The notes below the pieces were generated by a model. It had not been told where the DNA came from. It was given only the letters and a program-made list of their open reading frames with translations, and ran no database searches. This document shows positions 47,340-59,485 of a stretch of 64,000 nucleotides of DNA, one piece after another. Position numbers and translations under genes: made by a program. Numbering within the stretch: the first letter of the stretch is position 1; each line of letters begins with the position of its first letter. The stretch is from Aselliscus stoliczkanus. Lineage: Eukaryota; Chordata; Mammalia; Chiroptera; Hipposideridae. The stretch spans positions 64,168,921-64,232,920 of the forward strand of contig CM066733.1 of the NCBI GenBank assembly GCA_033961575.1, in the 5' to 3' direction.

Positions 47340-47760
47340 CTATAAAGTCCACCTCAATGGAAACAAAAGAAACATCATGAAGGATTAACACAGTTTTCCC
47401 CAAAGTGACCTGTGACTGTTGACAAACTGCCAAGGGGGTGGACGGAAGTCAAAAGTCTCTTTAATGTCCGGTCACGTGATACTGCCTGTCTTGAGACTAA
47501 ACATTTTACTTAAGCCTGTGTGTTTATCAATGTGGTCACCAGAGACCCCACAGCTAACCTGAAACCTGTTTGTTACGTTCAGTTGGGTGTATTATTCCCC
47601 CATGCTGATTTTTGATAAAGGCCATTTGAAACGGAGTGCATGTAGAGTAGTTTTAATGTCCTTCTGTTAATAACAGTGACTTCCTTAAATGGCAATGTGT
47701 GGCAGTGAGTCTGACACTCAGGAAGTGTTTTCTGTCCTGACAGGCATAGCAGATTCCAGC
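47340..47760. promoter_or_regulatory. Candidate conserved non-coding block with E-box
   Basis: Repeat-free sequence containing GTCACGTGAT at 47471-47480, a strong E-box of the USF/MiT type. Regulatory role is inferred only. Confidence 0.3.
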
Positions 47761-49700
47761 AGGGAGGTCCTAGTTCTTACCGCATGCTGAAAGGAAGTCA
47801 GGAGCCCTGGATGGCTCAGGCTTCCTGTATGTGGTGAGTGAAAGATCAGGGCTGAGGCGATCTGTGTCTATGTACAGTTGATATAGGGAGATGCTTGGAA
47901 CCCTCTGACCCAACCCAAGCAGCCATTTATTGTGATATTAATAAAACTCGAAATCCTTGACCCCTTCCTTTAAATAGGTATCTTCCAAGGCCCAGAAATG
48001 GACCTACCATAGTGTTCACATGATCATTTGTTTTTGAAAATTTGCAAACATAAGATGTTCAAGCTGGATTTGGTTAAGACCAGTGTCTCCTTCTATTGCA
48101 GCTTTACCTCTGTTACACTGTCTCTAGAACCAGCATCTTCAGGAATTCACCAAATGCAAAGCTAAATTTGGTGTATAGTTAGTTTGGGTTTAGTGAGATA
48201 TATTTGTGTGGTTCTAAGTCATTTCTGGTAATAGTTATGTTATTGTTAGTTGTCTTCATGAAGGACTGGCTTTGAGTAATACTTGCGCTATCTATCTATC
48301 GTGCTGATTTATCTTTCACCAACACCTTGTCAAAATAAAAGTTCTCTCCTGTCAGGAATAATGCAGCATATACCATAATAAATGCACCATTCATTTTTAA
48401 GGGAAAGTATCCAAAATAAACTTTTGTATTTGTAGCATAGAAACCTGTAGTCATTCTATAAATGGTTGTCCTTTTGCATTTCAACCACTAGTGCTAAAAA
48501 TTAAATATTGATCATTTGTGCTAGCAGAGGAATTATATTTCTCTTCTTTCATAGAAAACAACATTGCAAAATTATTGTCAAATGAAGAGGCAATCAATAT
48601 GTACATAGTCAAAATAATACACAGGGTAAAAAAAGTATTATAGATGTGTTTTAGGCACAATAAAACATTAAGCTACTTTCCTGGATTTTTTTCATGTCTG
48701 TGGTATTTGACAGCCATTTGTCAAGGACGGCTGCTCAGCTGCACAAGCTTTAGGCCCATGAATCCTGGATCTGCCCCTGCTTCTAATGTAACTCTTGGCA
48801 CGGGAATATTTCAGGCTCTCTCTCTTCTCCTTCTTTGCAATTCCCAATGCTCTCTCTGCCTACTCTTTGGCCTCCTATCCAGCTTATATCTCTTTTCCCA
48901 GCCTGTTTGACTCCTTATTCCAAATCTCACTTTCACTGCTCTTTGCTTTGCTTCACCCAGTAGACGTACCCCCTCAGCATGCTCAGCCCCAGATAAGTTC
49001 TTCCAGTCCAGCTTCTGAAACCCAAGCCCAGGTAAAGGTCCTGGACTTCCTCTTTGCCTGGAGTTCAGGCTGGCAGTGAAACAGTTCAGAAAGTTTAACC
49101 AATGAGAAGTTGACAACACCATCAACAGCCACTTGTCTCCAGGGGGAAGAACTGGCAGAGAGCCTGAACTATCCCTCAGCCCGTCATGTCATGGTGGCTC
49201 AGCCCTCAGAATTCATGGCCCAGACATGGCAACAGTAAGGAAAATAGACTCTTCTTGGTTGGCAACTGATGCTAAAGGTCATACACAATTTAATTTGAGA
49301 ATTTAAAAAAGAGTGGCCAGAGGCAAGGGAGGAAAACAAAGGAGCTTGCTGTTGGAAAGCACTTTCCTAAAAGCTTCCTGTATCAGTAACCCCTACAACT
49401 CCTAGGACAAGGTAGATTTGCTGAAGATAAGAAACTGATTACACTCCTGCTGTTTTGCTTAACAAATGAAGGTTGTTGAGAAAGGCAGTATAAGGGCTCC
49501 TCCACTGGAAAATCTTTGGAGAGTAACCCTAGACCATCTCATTCACAATCATTTTTGCCATCATTTTCCCCTCCTGTGAAGACAGATGGGTTTTGTCCTT
49601 TAAATAATGGTGTTTTTAATGTATGTCCAAGTGTAGCATCTCCCAGAGAGTTGTGATAGAAGCTGGAAAGTGTGATAAAGAAACAAATGTTACAAATACT
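47761..49700. other. Unassigned sequence
   Basis: Overlapping frames at 48640-49080 (both strands) have no family resemblance and no splice context. They look like chance frames in C/T-rich sequence. Confidence 0.4.
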
Positions 49701-49703
49701 TGA

Positions 49704-50164
49704 GGTCCAGGCGAGTGGCGCTTTGGTTAAGAGTTGGCTTGGGATGCCAGCTCTGCACAGCAGGGCCCCGATTTGGATCCCACATGAGGGCCAGTGACAC
49801 TACGCCCTCTACAGCTATGATGGTGAACAACAAACAGCTCGACCTGCAATTGGGCTGCTGTGAGTCCCTGGCAACTGCGTAAGCTGCAGCCCTTGCTGCA
49901 GTGGGCTGCCATAAGCTACCATGAGTGGCCAGCAGCCAGCCTAAGCTGCCAAGAGCCACCGTGAGGGGCCATCCAATGGCCGGCAAGTGACTGCCTCAGC
50001 CAGGAAGAGTGCAATGATAATACCAACATGGGCCAGTGAGGTATGTCCTCCACAACTAGACTGAAGAACAAAAGGAGAGCAACTTGTCTGTTCCCCTTCC
50101 CTGAATCCCCAATGCTGTTCCCCTCCCTCAATGCCCCAATAAAATCTTAAAAAAAAAAAAAAAG
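49704..50164 (+). mobile_element. Bat SINE, long form
   Basis: Head GGTCCAGGCGAGTGGCGC, middle CCTCTACAGCTATGATGG, 3' end CCCCAATAAAATCTT plus A-tail. Target duplications are not clear. Confidence 0.88.
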
Positions 50165-50825
50165 AAGTACTCAAAAGTATTTTTTGTGGCTAAGTCTTAC
50201 CCATGCTTCTACAAGGAACTTAATCCTTTCTTTCCTCTTCCCTCTTTTCCTCCCACCTTCCCTCCTTTCTTCCTTCATTCTTCCTTATTCCTCTTTCTTT
50301 CTTTGCTTTTTTCGTTTCTAGCAAGAAAGTTGGGTTACATAGAAGAATGAGAGTGCCCAATTACTGAATTGTCTTCAGAGAGAAGGCGCTTGCATGCACT
50401 CATATATCCAGCAGAATAACACATAGTTAAAAAATAAGGGTGTTAGAGACCAACAGACACAAGTATGAGTCCCAGTTTCAATATAGCCTTCAGATCCAGG
50501 TGAGAGCCATCAAGCTGGTTGTAGGAACAGGCAGAACTAATTTCAACAAGTGCCAAACCATTAAATTTGCTAAATCACCTCAGGGGCAAAAATACAGATT
50601 TGGTGTAAATTAAAATTTTCTCTTCTTTGTCATCGATTAGTTTTTAGTGTCATCAAATAGCTTCAATCAGAAAGTTTAAGTTATAGCGATTCCACTATAT
50701 GGAATATTATAGTTACTATTTTCAAAATGTTGGGAAATGCTAGGTTAAACAAAGTTTGAGTTCTTTTGATTGATTTCTCTGTAAGAGGAGGAAGTAGGTA
50801 ATGTTTCTCAAATTTCTTTAGCCAT
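50165..50825. other. Pyrimidine-rich tract and unassigned sequence
   Basis: An interrupted CTTTCC/TTCC tract at about 50226-50320 is followed by unrecognised sequence. Confidence 0.5.
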
Positions 50826-50832
50826 AGGGTCC

Positions 50833-51262
50833 TTTTTTTAAAAAAAAAAATTGGGGAATTGGGGGAGGGGAACAGATAGGTTGCTGTCCTTTTGTTCTTC
50901 AGTCTAGTTGTGGAGGACATTGCTTCACTGGCCCATGTTGGTATGATCATTGCGCTCTTCTCTGGTGAGGCAGATTGGTCGCCGGCCTCTGGATGGTCGC
51001 TCACAGCGGCTCTTAGCAGTTCACACCGGTTGCCAGCCACTCACGCTGGCTGCTGGCCACTCACTGTAGCCGATGGCAGCCCACTGCAGCAGGGGCTGCA
51101 GCCTACACCGTCGCTGGGGCTTGCACAGCCCAGCTCCAGGTGGAGCTGTTGTTCACCATCTTAGCTGTAGGGGCAGTGCCACTGGCCCTCATATGTGGGA
51201 TCTGAACCAGGGCCTCTAATGTCCCAAGCGAGCTCTTAACCAATGTGCCACTTGGCTGGCCC
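50833..51262 (-). mobile_element. Bat SINE, long form
   Basis: Minus-oriented copy lacking the AAGATTTTA start, ending CACTTGGCTGGCCC. Flanking AGGGTCC at 50826-50832 and 51263-51269, each followed by a T-run, marks the target duplication. Confidence 0.88.
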
Positions 51263-51269
51263 AGGGTCC

Positions 51270-52165
51270 ATTTTTTTGTGGAGTATGTCAAGTGACTGTG
51301 CTTCATAGGATATATCTTCAGGAATAATCACCAGTATTAGGAAATCACACCATGACTATTACCCACACATATCCTCAATAGCAAACCATTTTCAACCACA
51401 AAGATGTCAGCAGGCTATTTACTTAGTCACCCATTGGTCCCTTTCTATGTTCCTCTGGTTCCCTATGGGCTCCTGGGATCACAACCCTATGCAGAACCAC
51501 CAACGCTAATCTGCTCCCTGAAAGTAACTGTTTTTGCATGTGAACCAAGCACTGCATTGTGGTACATCCCATCCTGGAATTCCCTGTGCTCTGGTTCTGA
51601 TTCTTCAATTAAATTGAATTTTCCAACTTAAATTAAAAAGGGGAGGCTTTTTAAAAAAGATCTTTTAAGAACTGGAAACCAAGACAATATGCCATTTTTT
51701 CCAAACACAAAATGAATTTGGCATCCTGAGCTGTTCAAGCACATCATTTCATTGCTTCTCCTCATGGGAGACAGTGCCCAAGAATTGCCGGTGATTGAAC
51801 CATCCCATCTTAGGACAGAATTACAACAGATGCCAAACCAATTTGCTGCTCCACCAATCTCAGAAATTAAAATACTAATAGATGCATCAGCTTTCCAAGC
51901 ATAGGGATAGTATTTCAACATTTAACAGATGCTGTTGTTAGGGGAATGGGTGTTTTCTCTTCTACTTTTTCCTACAAAACAAACCAATTATATTTCAGGC
52001 AGAATGGACTCCACTAGTTGGTCTGCTTTCTCTTGGAGTTTTTAAGATCAAGAAATTGCCTTCGACATTTACAATAGATTTTCAGCTCATATCTGTGTAT
52101 ATCTCAAAGTATTCTAAAGATAACCAAAAAGAAGAAATAAGAGTTACAGCCTTCCTAAATTATAA
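51270..52165. other. Unassigned sequence
   Basis: No recognised repeat, exon or motif. Confidence 0.35.
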
Positions 52166-52171
52166 ATTGGT

Positions 52172-52400
52172 GGTGCCAAAAATGGTATACAAGTGGACAC
52201 TTGGTCAGCTTTGCTCAAGCAGTAGTTTGCTGTCATCAAAAGTGCCTGGACACTGATGGTAACCACTTTGAGCACCTCTTGTAATTGCAGAAGTCAAACG
52301 TGACTTATATTCATCTTTTGTTATCGGTATATTTTGAGTGTTATAATTTTAATACAGTTTTCCTTTCTTAAAATGTGTATACATCTTTTGTCACCCTCTG
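52172..52400 (+). mobile_element. Non-autonomous mariner element, copy 2
   Basis: The left end GGTGCCAAAAATGGTATAC is inverse to the right end TGTATACATCTTTTGTCACC (then CTCTG), with TA following. The plus strand decodes HLVSFAQAVVCCHQKCLDTD then GNHFEHLL and a TAA stop at 52282-52284. At 229 bp it matches the length of copy 1 without its SINE and aligns with it throughout, so both come from one deletion derivative. Confidence 0.8.
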
Positions 52401-52560
52401 TATATTATATGTGTATATTAAAAAGTATATACTTCATATATGTATATAAAATAAAAATGTGTATTATATATGTATATATATTTTATATATATACACCTTT
52501 GTATATAAATGTGTATATATAAAAATACATATATATCATATATATAAAATCTTATTAAGA
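52401..52560. repeat. TA-rich low-complexity region
   Basis: Imperfect TATATA and TGTATA repeats, probably unstable in length. They directly follow the mariner right end, as also at copy 1 near 2500. Confidence 0.85.
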
Positions 52561-52829
52561 AATCTTTGAGGTGAATGGGTAGAATTTCTACACGTGGAAA
52601 ATACCAACTACAAAAAATTTTCTGTCTATCTCAGCCATCAATAATAGCTCTTTCTCTGAACTCCTAGAACACTTAACTGAGCCACCCAGTCTTGAATTAT
52701 CAACTCTCGTCTAGTGTTTTCAGTTACTCGTTCCTCTGACCACTTGTGAGGCTCAGTAAATGTTTATTAAGTTATGTTGAACTTGAAGACCTGCTTGCCT
52801 GCTGTGCCTCTATGCCTCTACCATCATCT

Positions 52830-53375
52830 TAATACGACTGGGGGCCAATTATTTAGCCTCACTGGGCCATAGTTTCCACATGTCTAAAACAAGCAAGTTG
52901 GATGAAACGACATCCATGATCCTCTCCAGAGCTAAAGATCTTTGGATCTGTTACTCTACCTCAAGGTCTTCACTTGCAAAGTGAGTATCAAATTTTGATA
53001 TATCGTGCAAGCCATATATATGATTAGGATTTCTCTACTTTTTTCTAAATGCTGTGACCTATAGCTCGGACCATCTCTAAATGTAGGATGAGGAGGCAAC
53101 CACCCATATGATATGTTTAGAGAGTGTTCAAATGTCTTTCCCTTTTACATTCTAACTCCTGTAACATGGTGACTGAATTTTGCAACAACAGTAATTCCTT
53201 GTATTTGCTTAGTGTTTTCCATTTTACAAATATTGTCTCATATATTTTATCTTTTGATACTCACAGCTGCCTTACAAAGTAGGAAGAGTAGATAGTATTC
53301 CCATATCACAGATATGGAAATTGGGGCTTAAAGATGTTAATTTGTCCAGGGACACCCAATAATTATGCTAGTGTG
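52830..53375. repeat. Two MIR fragments
   Basis: Plus MIR text lies at about 52830-52950 (AATTATTTAGCCTCACTGGG). Antisense MIR lies at about 53195-53375 (AGATATGGAAATTGGGGC, CCCATATCACAGATATGG). Confidence 0.65.
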
Positions 53376-55455
53376 AATTCAGCCTGCCTATTCTTTTCAC
53401 TATGTTCACTGTCTGAGCTTGGGCATCATGGCCATGAAGCAAATTTGTCACTTGGGTGAAGGGTGAGGGTGGTATTTAAGACTCATCCACTCAGCCTCTT
53501 TCTGTACTCGCATTTAGCAGACATTTTTAATGTCTAGTGTATTTTAGTCCCAGGGCTAGCTAGCATGGTATCAATAAATTAATCCAGTATTTTGCACAGT
53601 GTATTTCATAAAACATCAGCATGATGTAAGATTTCCCTGAAAAAAGTAAAATCTTGTGGTTAAATAATTGGGAAATGCTCCATCCACACCCTCTCTTAGA
53701 GATTTGCAGCACATATTTGCAAATTAAAAGTGCTGAGAAGTTCTGTATAAAGAGCCGTGTTTAAACACTTTTAAGTTCGGTAGTTCCCAAACTCTATTTA
53801 ATATCCTCTGTGTATAAACTATTATTGACAGGTTTCTACCCACAGACCCTCTGAGATCCTGCTGAAATAACAGTACAGAAGTCTGAAAACGAATAATCTC
53901 ACATGATTAAAGAAAGTAAGACAGGATCGCCAATTATCAAGGAATTTAGACAAACTTTTGAAAGAGAAAAGGCAGCTAGAAACATACTGACTGATGATAG
54001 AGGACAGAGAAAATTATAGCACAGAATAAATCTCAAGGGGGCTGCCAGGGCCCCAGAGAAGCTGTGAGCTTGGTATTGGTCAGTCCCATAGTGGGCAGGA
54101 GGTGCCATGTGGGGTTCAAGTGGAGAGACTCACTGAAAAGTCTATCTTAAAACAACTGGGCTGGATGGGAGCCAACGTCCACTTTTTAGATGGAGTTTGC
54201 ATTTACCTCTAGGCTGCAAATGGAAGACTCTTCTCCCCAGGAAACCATCTGATGGGCTGGGGGTAGGGCTCCGGAGTGGGTGTGGCAGTGCCAGCATAAA
54301 GCCTTCCTCCTCTTTGCCTGTAGAGACCCACTCCCTTCCTACCCACCCTGAAGTCAGAGGATGGTTGATTCAGCCACCTCTGTCTCTCTCCCTCATAGGG
54401 TAGCACTCCCTTGCTTTTTCCCCCCTTTGGAAAAGGAACAATTAGAGAATAAAATGAATGTTATTAGGAATTAAAATGTAACTGTCAAAAATGAAAAATG
54501 TAATGCAAGAGGTGAAAAATTTAAAAGAAAATCTTTCAGAACATAGAGGGAAAAAATAGAGAGAGACAGATAATATGAGAGAAACAGCAAGAAGCAGAGG
54601 CCAAACCCAGAAGGGACAACATCCAAGTAATACAAGTTATAGAGACAAAAGAGGGCAGGGCCATGCCTGGCACAGGATACTCTCAGTATAACCATTCAAG
54701 TGCCAGACCCCATACAGGCAAAGCCCCTGCCCCTGGAGCTAGCCAACAGTCTAGCAGAGCAGACAGACAATCAACAGAGAAAGTGCAATGCCAGGGGCAT
54801 AAAGAAAACAGGAGGATAAAGAATCAGAGCAATAGAGAGGTGCTATCAGAGATGGATATTTGAGCAGAGACACTGAATGAAGTGGGAAATTGAGCTCCGT
54901 TCAATCAATATTTGCTGAATGAATGAAAGGATGAAAGGATGCAGATGGTAGAGTGACATGGTGTTCAGTAAGGCATCTGTAAACTGAGGAGTTACACTAG
55001 GTAGTCTCTGAGGCCAGTCATAATTAGAAAGGGGCCTTCAATCCCATCCAGCACATCCACTTTCATTGTTGAAGTCCAGTTTCAGGGAACACTCCCTACC
55101 TGATGATGGGTTGTTAGGAAACACCAGGCAATGCTTTATCACAGTCTCAGAGAACCGTTTTCCCCAGGGCCTGGGAGCTGGGGTTTTATACTGTGGCTAT
55201 TTTTAGTTGTTGTCCAAAGTGGCTGCCGGGACCTATTGCCTCAGGAGGCTGAGGAGAACTTTACCCTGGGGTGAGGCGCTGCGGTCTGTAATCTTGCCCT
55301 GAAGAGCTCTCTAATTGAGATTTGACCATTGACAACCTCTGAGAACTAGATATCCCCTTCTAGTGAAATGCAAGATCAGGGCCCTGTGCTGTGCATGCAG
55401 CAGTCAGCAAGAAACTGTCCACTTGTTTTGGTCAGTGCTTCAGTATTTCCCATTC
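53376..55455. other. Unassigned sequence
   Basis: No gene. Short purine-rich stretches at 54540-54600 and the several short frames show no family resemblance. Confidence 0.4.
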
Positions 55456-55472
55456 AAAACCTTTGGCTGAGA

Positions 55473-55587
55473 GGCCGGCTGAGTGGCGCATTGGTTAAGA
55501 ACTGGCTTGGGACACCAGGAGCCCCGGTTCGGATCCCACATACAAGGGCCAGTGACACTGCCCTCAAAAAAAAAAAAAAAAAAAAAC
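55473..55587 (+). mobile_element. Bat SINE, short form
   Basis: Complete head, box B GGTTCGGATCCC, end CTGCCCTC and a long poly(A). Perfect 17-bp target duplications AAAACCTTTGGCTGAGA lie at 55456-55472 and 55588-55604; this is one of the youngest insertions here. Confidence 0.94.
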
Positions 55588-55889
55588 AAAACCTTTGGCT
55601 GAGATGAAGGGGACTGTTTTGCTCTGGGGTTGATTAACGCTTGTAAAATCTTGGTTGGAGGCAGGTTAGGGGACAATGCCCCTCACACTGATTTTTCACA
55701 AGGGCACCCCAGGGTCTGTGCCCCAAACCTCATATTCTGCCTTTACCAGTCAAATAGGGCATTTTGGAAAGCAACTTGGAAGGCCTGGTTGGGGGATTCT
55801 GAGCTAGCTATTTAATCTGCCAGTGCTTCCACGCCTCTGCTCCTATCAAGATAATAAAGGCCAGACTGGCTGTCAGACTTACCACTGCC

Positions 55890-56810
55890 AAGACCATTTT
55901 CCCAAAGCACAGCTCTAACCTTGTAACTTCCTACTTTAACCACCCCCCACCCCCAGACACTGCATGCTGCAGACTCAATACACTCCTAAAAGCCTTAGCT
56001 GCTATTCAAGGCCTTTTGCAGTCCAGGCCAATCCCCAGGTGTAATTTTGTTTCTCCCCTGCCTCCACCTTCATCTTCTTTATGCTCCATCCAAACTATAT
56101 ATTAGTGAATGTGCCCTGTAAAGGTATTTTCCCACCTCCATGCCTGTTATGGACTGAATGGTTGTATCCTCCCATAATTCATATGTTGAAGCCCAGTGTG
56201 GCTGTAATTAGAGATGGTGCCTCTATGGAAGTAATTAAGGTTATATGAGGTCATAAGAGTGGGATCCTGGTCCTATAGGATTAATGTTCTTATGAGAAGA
56301 GGCACCAGAGAGCTCACTCTCCCTTCCTCCCGGTGAGGATACAGTGAGAAGGCCACCATCCACAAGCCAAGAACTGAGCGGTCACGAAATCTACCATACT
56401 GGGACCTTGACCATCAATTTCCAGTCTTCAGAGCTGTGAGGACATAAATGTTTGTGTGAAGCCTCCTTGTCTGGTATTTTCGTCTGCAACCCGAGCTGAC
56501 TGGTACAGTGCCCTTGCACGTGCGGTGCCTCTTCACAGTGTGGCCATTTCATGGGACCAAACTTTTTAAAGAAATGCTTCCTTCTCTGTGTAGTTTTCTC
56601 TGATCTTCTTAACCAGTAATACCTTCCTCTTCTAAATTCTCAAAGAACATTGTCAGGACTTACCTTTTGAAAAGTTTTACTTTTTGATTTAATTCTTGTT
56701 CCGTCTGAATATGAAATTTTTCCTACTCATTAAAGGTCCTTGAATGGGGGTGCTGTGCCTTGTTCATCTGTGTTTCATAACTATCTGGCACAGCATCTTT
56801 GATATATTAA
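55890..56810 (+). mobile_element. L2 fragment split by a MaLR LTR
   Basis: L2 3' text precedes (CAAGGCCTTTTGCAGTCCAG, TTCCCACCTCCATGCC) and follows (CCCTTGCACGTGCGG, GTGCTGTGCCTTGTTCATC) the LTR, in the right order. Confidence 0.65.
56145..56507 (+). mobile_element. MaLR solo LTR (MLT/MST-type)
   Basis: Starts TGTTATGGACTGAATGG, continues CATATGTTGAAGCCCAG, AAGAGGCACCAGAGAGC and ATACAGTGAGAAGGCC, and ends GGTACA. The 5-bp target duplication ATGCC/GTGCC (56140-56144, 56508-56512) fits an ERVL-MaLR insertion into L2. Confidence 0.85.
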
Positions 56811-56814
56811 AAAT

Positions 56815-57305
56815 GCTAGCCATTCTTTATGGAGTGACTCCTCTGTGCTAGGCAGGAGTGAAATGCTTTCTGTGTTTAGCTGGAACCCTGACAATCACCC
56901 TAATAAAGAAGATATTGTTAATCCTCATTCAAAAATGGTGGAACTTCCCTGTATGATTCTACTCCTGTGTAGTTCCTAGAATAGTCAAATAGAGACAGAA
57001 AGTAGAATTGTAATTGCTGGGGGCTAGGGGAGGGGAAATGAAGGGTTACTGCTTAATAGTTACAGAGTTTCAGTTTTGCGAGGTGATAAAATTTCTGAGG
57101 TATGTGGTGGTGATGCAGCAAAGTAATATGAATGCATTTCATGCCCACTGAATGGTATTAACTTAAAAATGATTAAGGTGTTACATTTTATGTTATGTGT
57201 ATTTTACCACAATTTTCAAAAATGGTGAAACTGAAGCACAGAGAGGTAAAGTCACTTGCCCAAGGTCATCAAGCTAGAAAGGGACAGTGTTTGGATGTGA
57301 GCCCT
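56815..57305 (-). repeat. MIR split by an L1 3' end
   Basis: Antisense MIR flanks (CTCCTCTGTGCTAGGCAG; GAAACTGAAGCACAGAGAGG) surround the L1 at 56941-57214. Confidence 0.7.
56941..57214 (+). mobile_element. 5'-truncated L1M 3'UTR in MIR
   Basis: ATTGCTGGGGGCTAGGGG, ACAGAGTTTCAGTTTTGCG and TTTTATGTTATGTGTATTTT are L1MB-type 3'UTR text. A perfect 13-bp target duplication TTCAAAAATGGTG lies at 56928-56940 and 57215-57227. Confidence 0.8.
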
Positions 57306-58600
57306 CTCTGTTCACTCTTCTTGTTTCACTTCATTTTGATGCATCTCCTTTCCCGCGTATAAGGGGGAAGCCCCCTTACCTTGGGGAAGTGGATCCAGCC
57401 CCTGTTCTACAGCGTGATCCACTTGTGAGAGTGACAAGTAAAGAGGAGCTACTGTAGGCCTCATCATGGAGTCAGCTGACCTCCTCCCAGACAGCCACAC
57501 TCCTGAGCTCTCCCTACACATGAAAAATAAAACGCTGCTTTTTAAAGCCATTGTCAGGGTTCCTGTAAAGAGCATCAAAAGCTCTTCTAACTCATGCAAG
57601 GGGAGTCTTATAAATGTTATGATGAGGTCACAATAAGGAACAGGAATGCCCCCAAAGGTGAGGCTTAGCTCTTCCCCCTTCATTTCAAGCTGTAAAACCT
57701 CGTTATCACAGCCTCATCAACACACTGTCAGCATCATTACAGGGCACAGTCCAGTCACGTGTGGGAATGGGAACTCTTCTGGCCAATCATTATTCCAGTT
57801 GAGTTCAAGGTTCCTTGCCGGAGGTGCTGTGTCCTGATGTTGTAAGGGCAGTACGACACTTCACAAGGTTCCTCTACATGTCCTAGAGTGTCTTTCCCTT
57901 AGGGAAACCAGAGACATGATAGACTGGTCACAGTAGCTCCATGACAGCAGGGACTGTGTCTGACTTGCTCACCACTGGATCCCAGGCCTCTGACACTAAG
58001 CCAGGCACAGAGGCGACACTCTCTTGAATTAAGTCAGTTGAATTAAATGGAATTGAATTATGTTATCCTGTAGAAGCCAGTAGGAGTTAAGCATCCTTAG
58101 CCCATTTTACTCGTACAAAGGGAAGTCAATTTAGATCAGGAGTCATGGACCAATGGGAGGTGTCATGTACTGTTCAAATGCTGTCTTGGCATCAAGACCT
58201 CGTCCTTGTCCCCAGAGAGTTTGGAGTCTGATAGGGATGAGCACTGACACAGTGGAGAGGTCTCCCTAAACCAAGTCATCTCTCTTGTATGTAATTCAGG
58301 TGTGGCTCTGGGAAACACATTCAGACCCTGCCTCAAAGTTGGTGATTAAGTGGATCCTGGGCTCTGCGTATTTTTGATAGGAAAAAAATGAGGCATTCGC
58401 CAGGACAATTCTGTGGGTTGGTTTGACCTAAAGAGAGTGTACTTACTTATCATAAAAATTAAAAATCAGGAAAACTAAGCTGAGTAAATCATGGAAAGAG
58501 CAAGTAAATACAAATGATTGAGACTGCTATTAAAAGAAGAGCTGCTCAATGTAAATATAAGTAAAAATAAATAATCCCTGAGAAAAAGAGATTGGATGGG
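57306..58600. other. Unassigned with L2 tail
   Basis: The minus-strand 123-codon frame at 57312-57683 has no recognised family. An L2 3'-like stretch lies at about 57930-58050 (CAGGGACTGTGTCTGACTTG). Confidence 0.45.
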
Positions 58601-58609
58601 GGTGCAGAG

Positions 58610-58644
58610 TGCTAATAGTTGCATGGCACTTGTTTTGTATTTAA

Positions 58645-58682
<38 letters not shown>

Positions 58683-58880
58683 CTCATTTCCTCCTCATAA
58701 TAATCCAGTGAGAAGTTACATAAATTGCCCAAGATTACACAGCTAATAAGTGACAGAACTCATTTTCTCCTCATAATAATCCAGTGAGACATTACAGAAC
58801 TTGCCCAAGATTGCAGAGCTAATAAGTGACAGGCCCCGGATTTGAATCACACAGCCTCTAGCTCCAGGGTTGCAGCTTTA
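58610..58880 (-). repeat. MIR with AT repeat and internal tandem duplication
   Basis: An (AT)n run lies at 58647-58679. The 76-bp unit 58681-58756 is then repeated head-to-tail at 58757-58832 with about seven mismatches. Flanking MIR text includes GGATTTGAATCACACAGCC. Confidence 0.85.
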
Positions 58881-58934
58881 AACCACTATGCTGCACTGCC
58901 TCCCAAAGAGGCTTAAGAATGAGAAGGACAATTA

Positions 58935-59220
58935 AGTTGCCGAAGCCCGGAATCTCCTGCCTGATCCTACCTGCCACTTTGGTGCCTCCATGTCCTTCAG
59001 AACTTAAAGGCCGCCTCTTCCATGAAGCCTTCCCTGATAATCCTAGCCCTCTCCATCTCTGAATGCCTTCAGTGCTTATTCGGTACTGTGATGATAGCTT
59101 CTAGAACCTGATTGTGCCACAATTCTTGTATTGATTTCTAAAGGTTTCACAGTGTTACTCCTTCTTCCTGAGCCAGCAGTTCAGAGCCTCCCAGAAAGGT
59201 CCCCTATCTGAGACTGCTTT
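58935..59220 (+). mobile_element. L2 3' fragment
   Basis: CCATGTCCTTCAGAACTTAA, CATGAAGCCTTCCCTGATAA and CAGTGCTTATTCGGTAC follow the L2 3' order. Confidence 0.7.
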
Positions 59221-59485
59221 TCTTTGTCTCATGGAATATGCACATGGAGTGCAGAGTGCAGGCTCCATAAAGATGCATCAACACATTGATTAGAAACTGA
59301 TTCAAGGGATACATAGGAAGGAACAGGCAATTGACCCGAGCTCATTCTTGTATCTATAAAATTATTATGCAATAAGAACGCACCACATTCACAAAGTTGT
59401 TCAACCTTCAGCCCCATATTTTCTAATTGAACAACCTCCTTCCCCCACCCCAGATAACCCTCCCTGCTTTAACTTGGCAAATTGT

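Noticed and set aside
57312..57683. 123-codon minus-strand open frame
   Set aside because: No recognised family, no splice or promoter context, in ordinary intron-like sequence.
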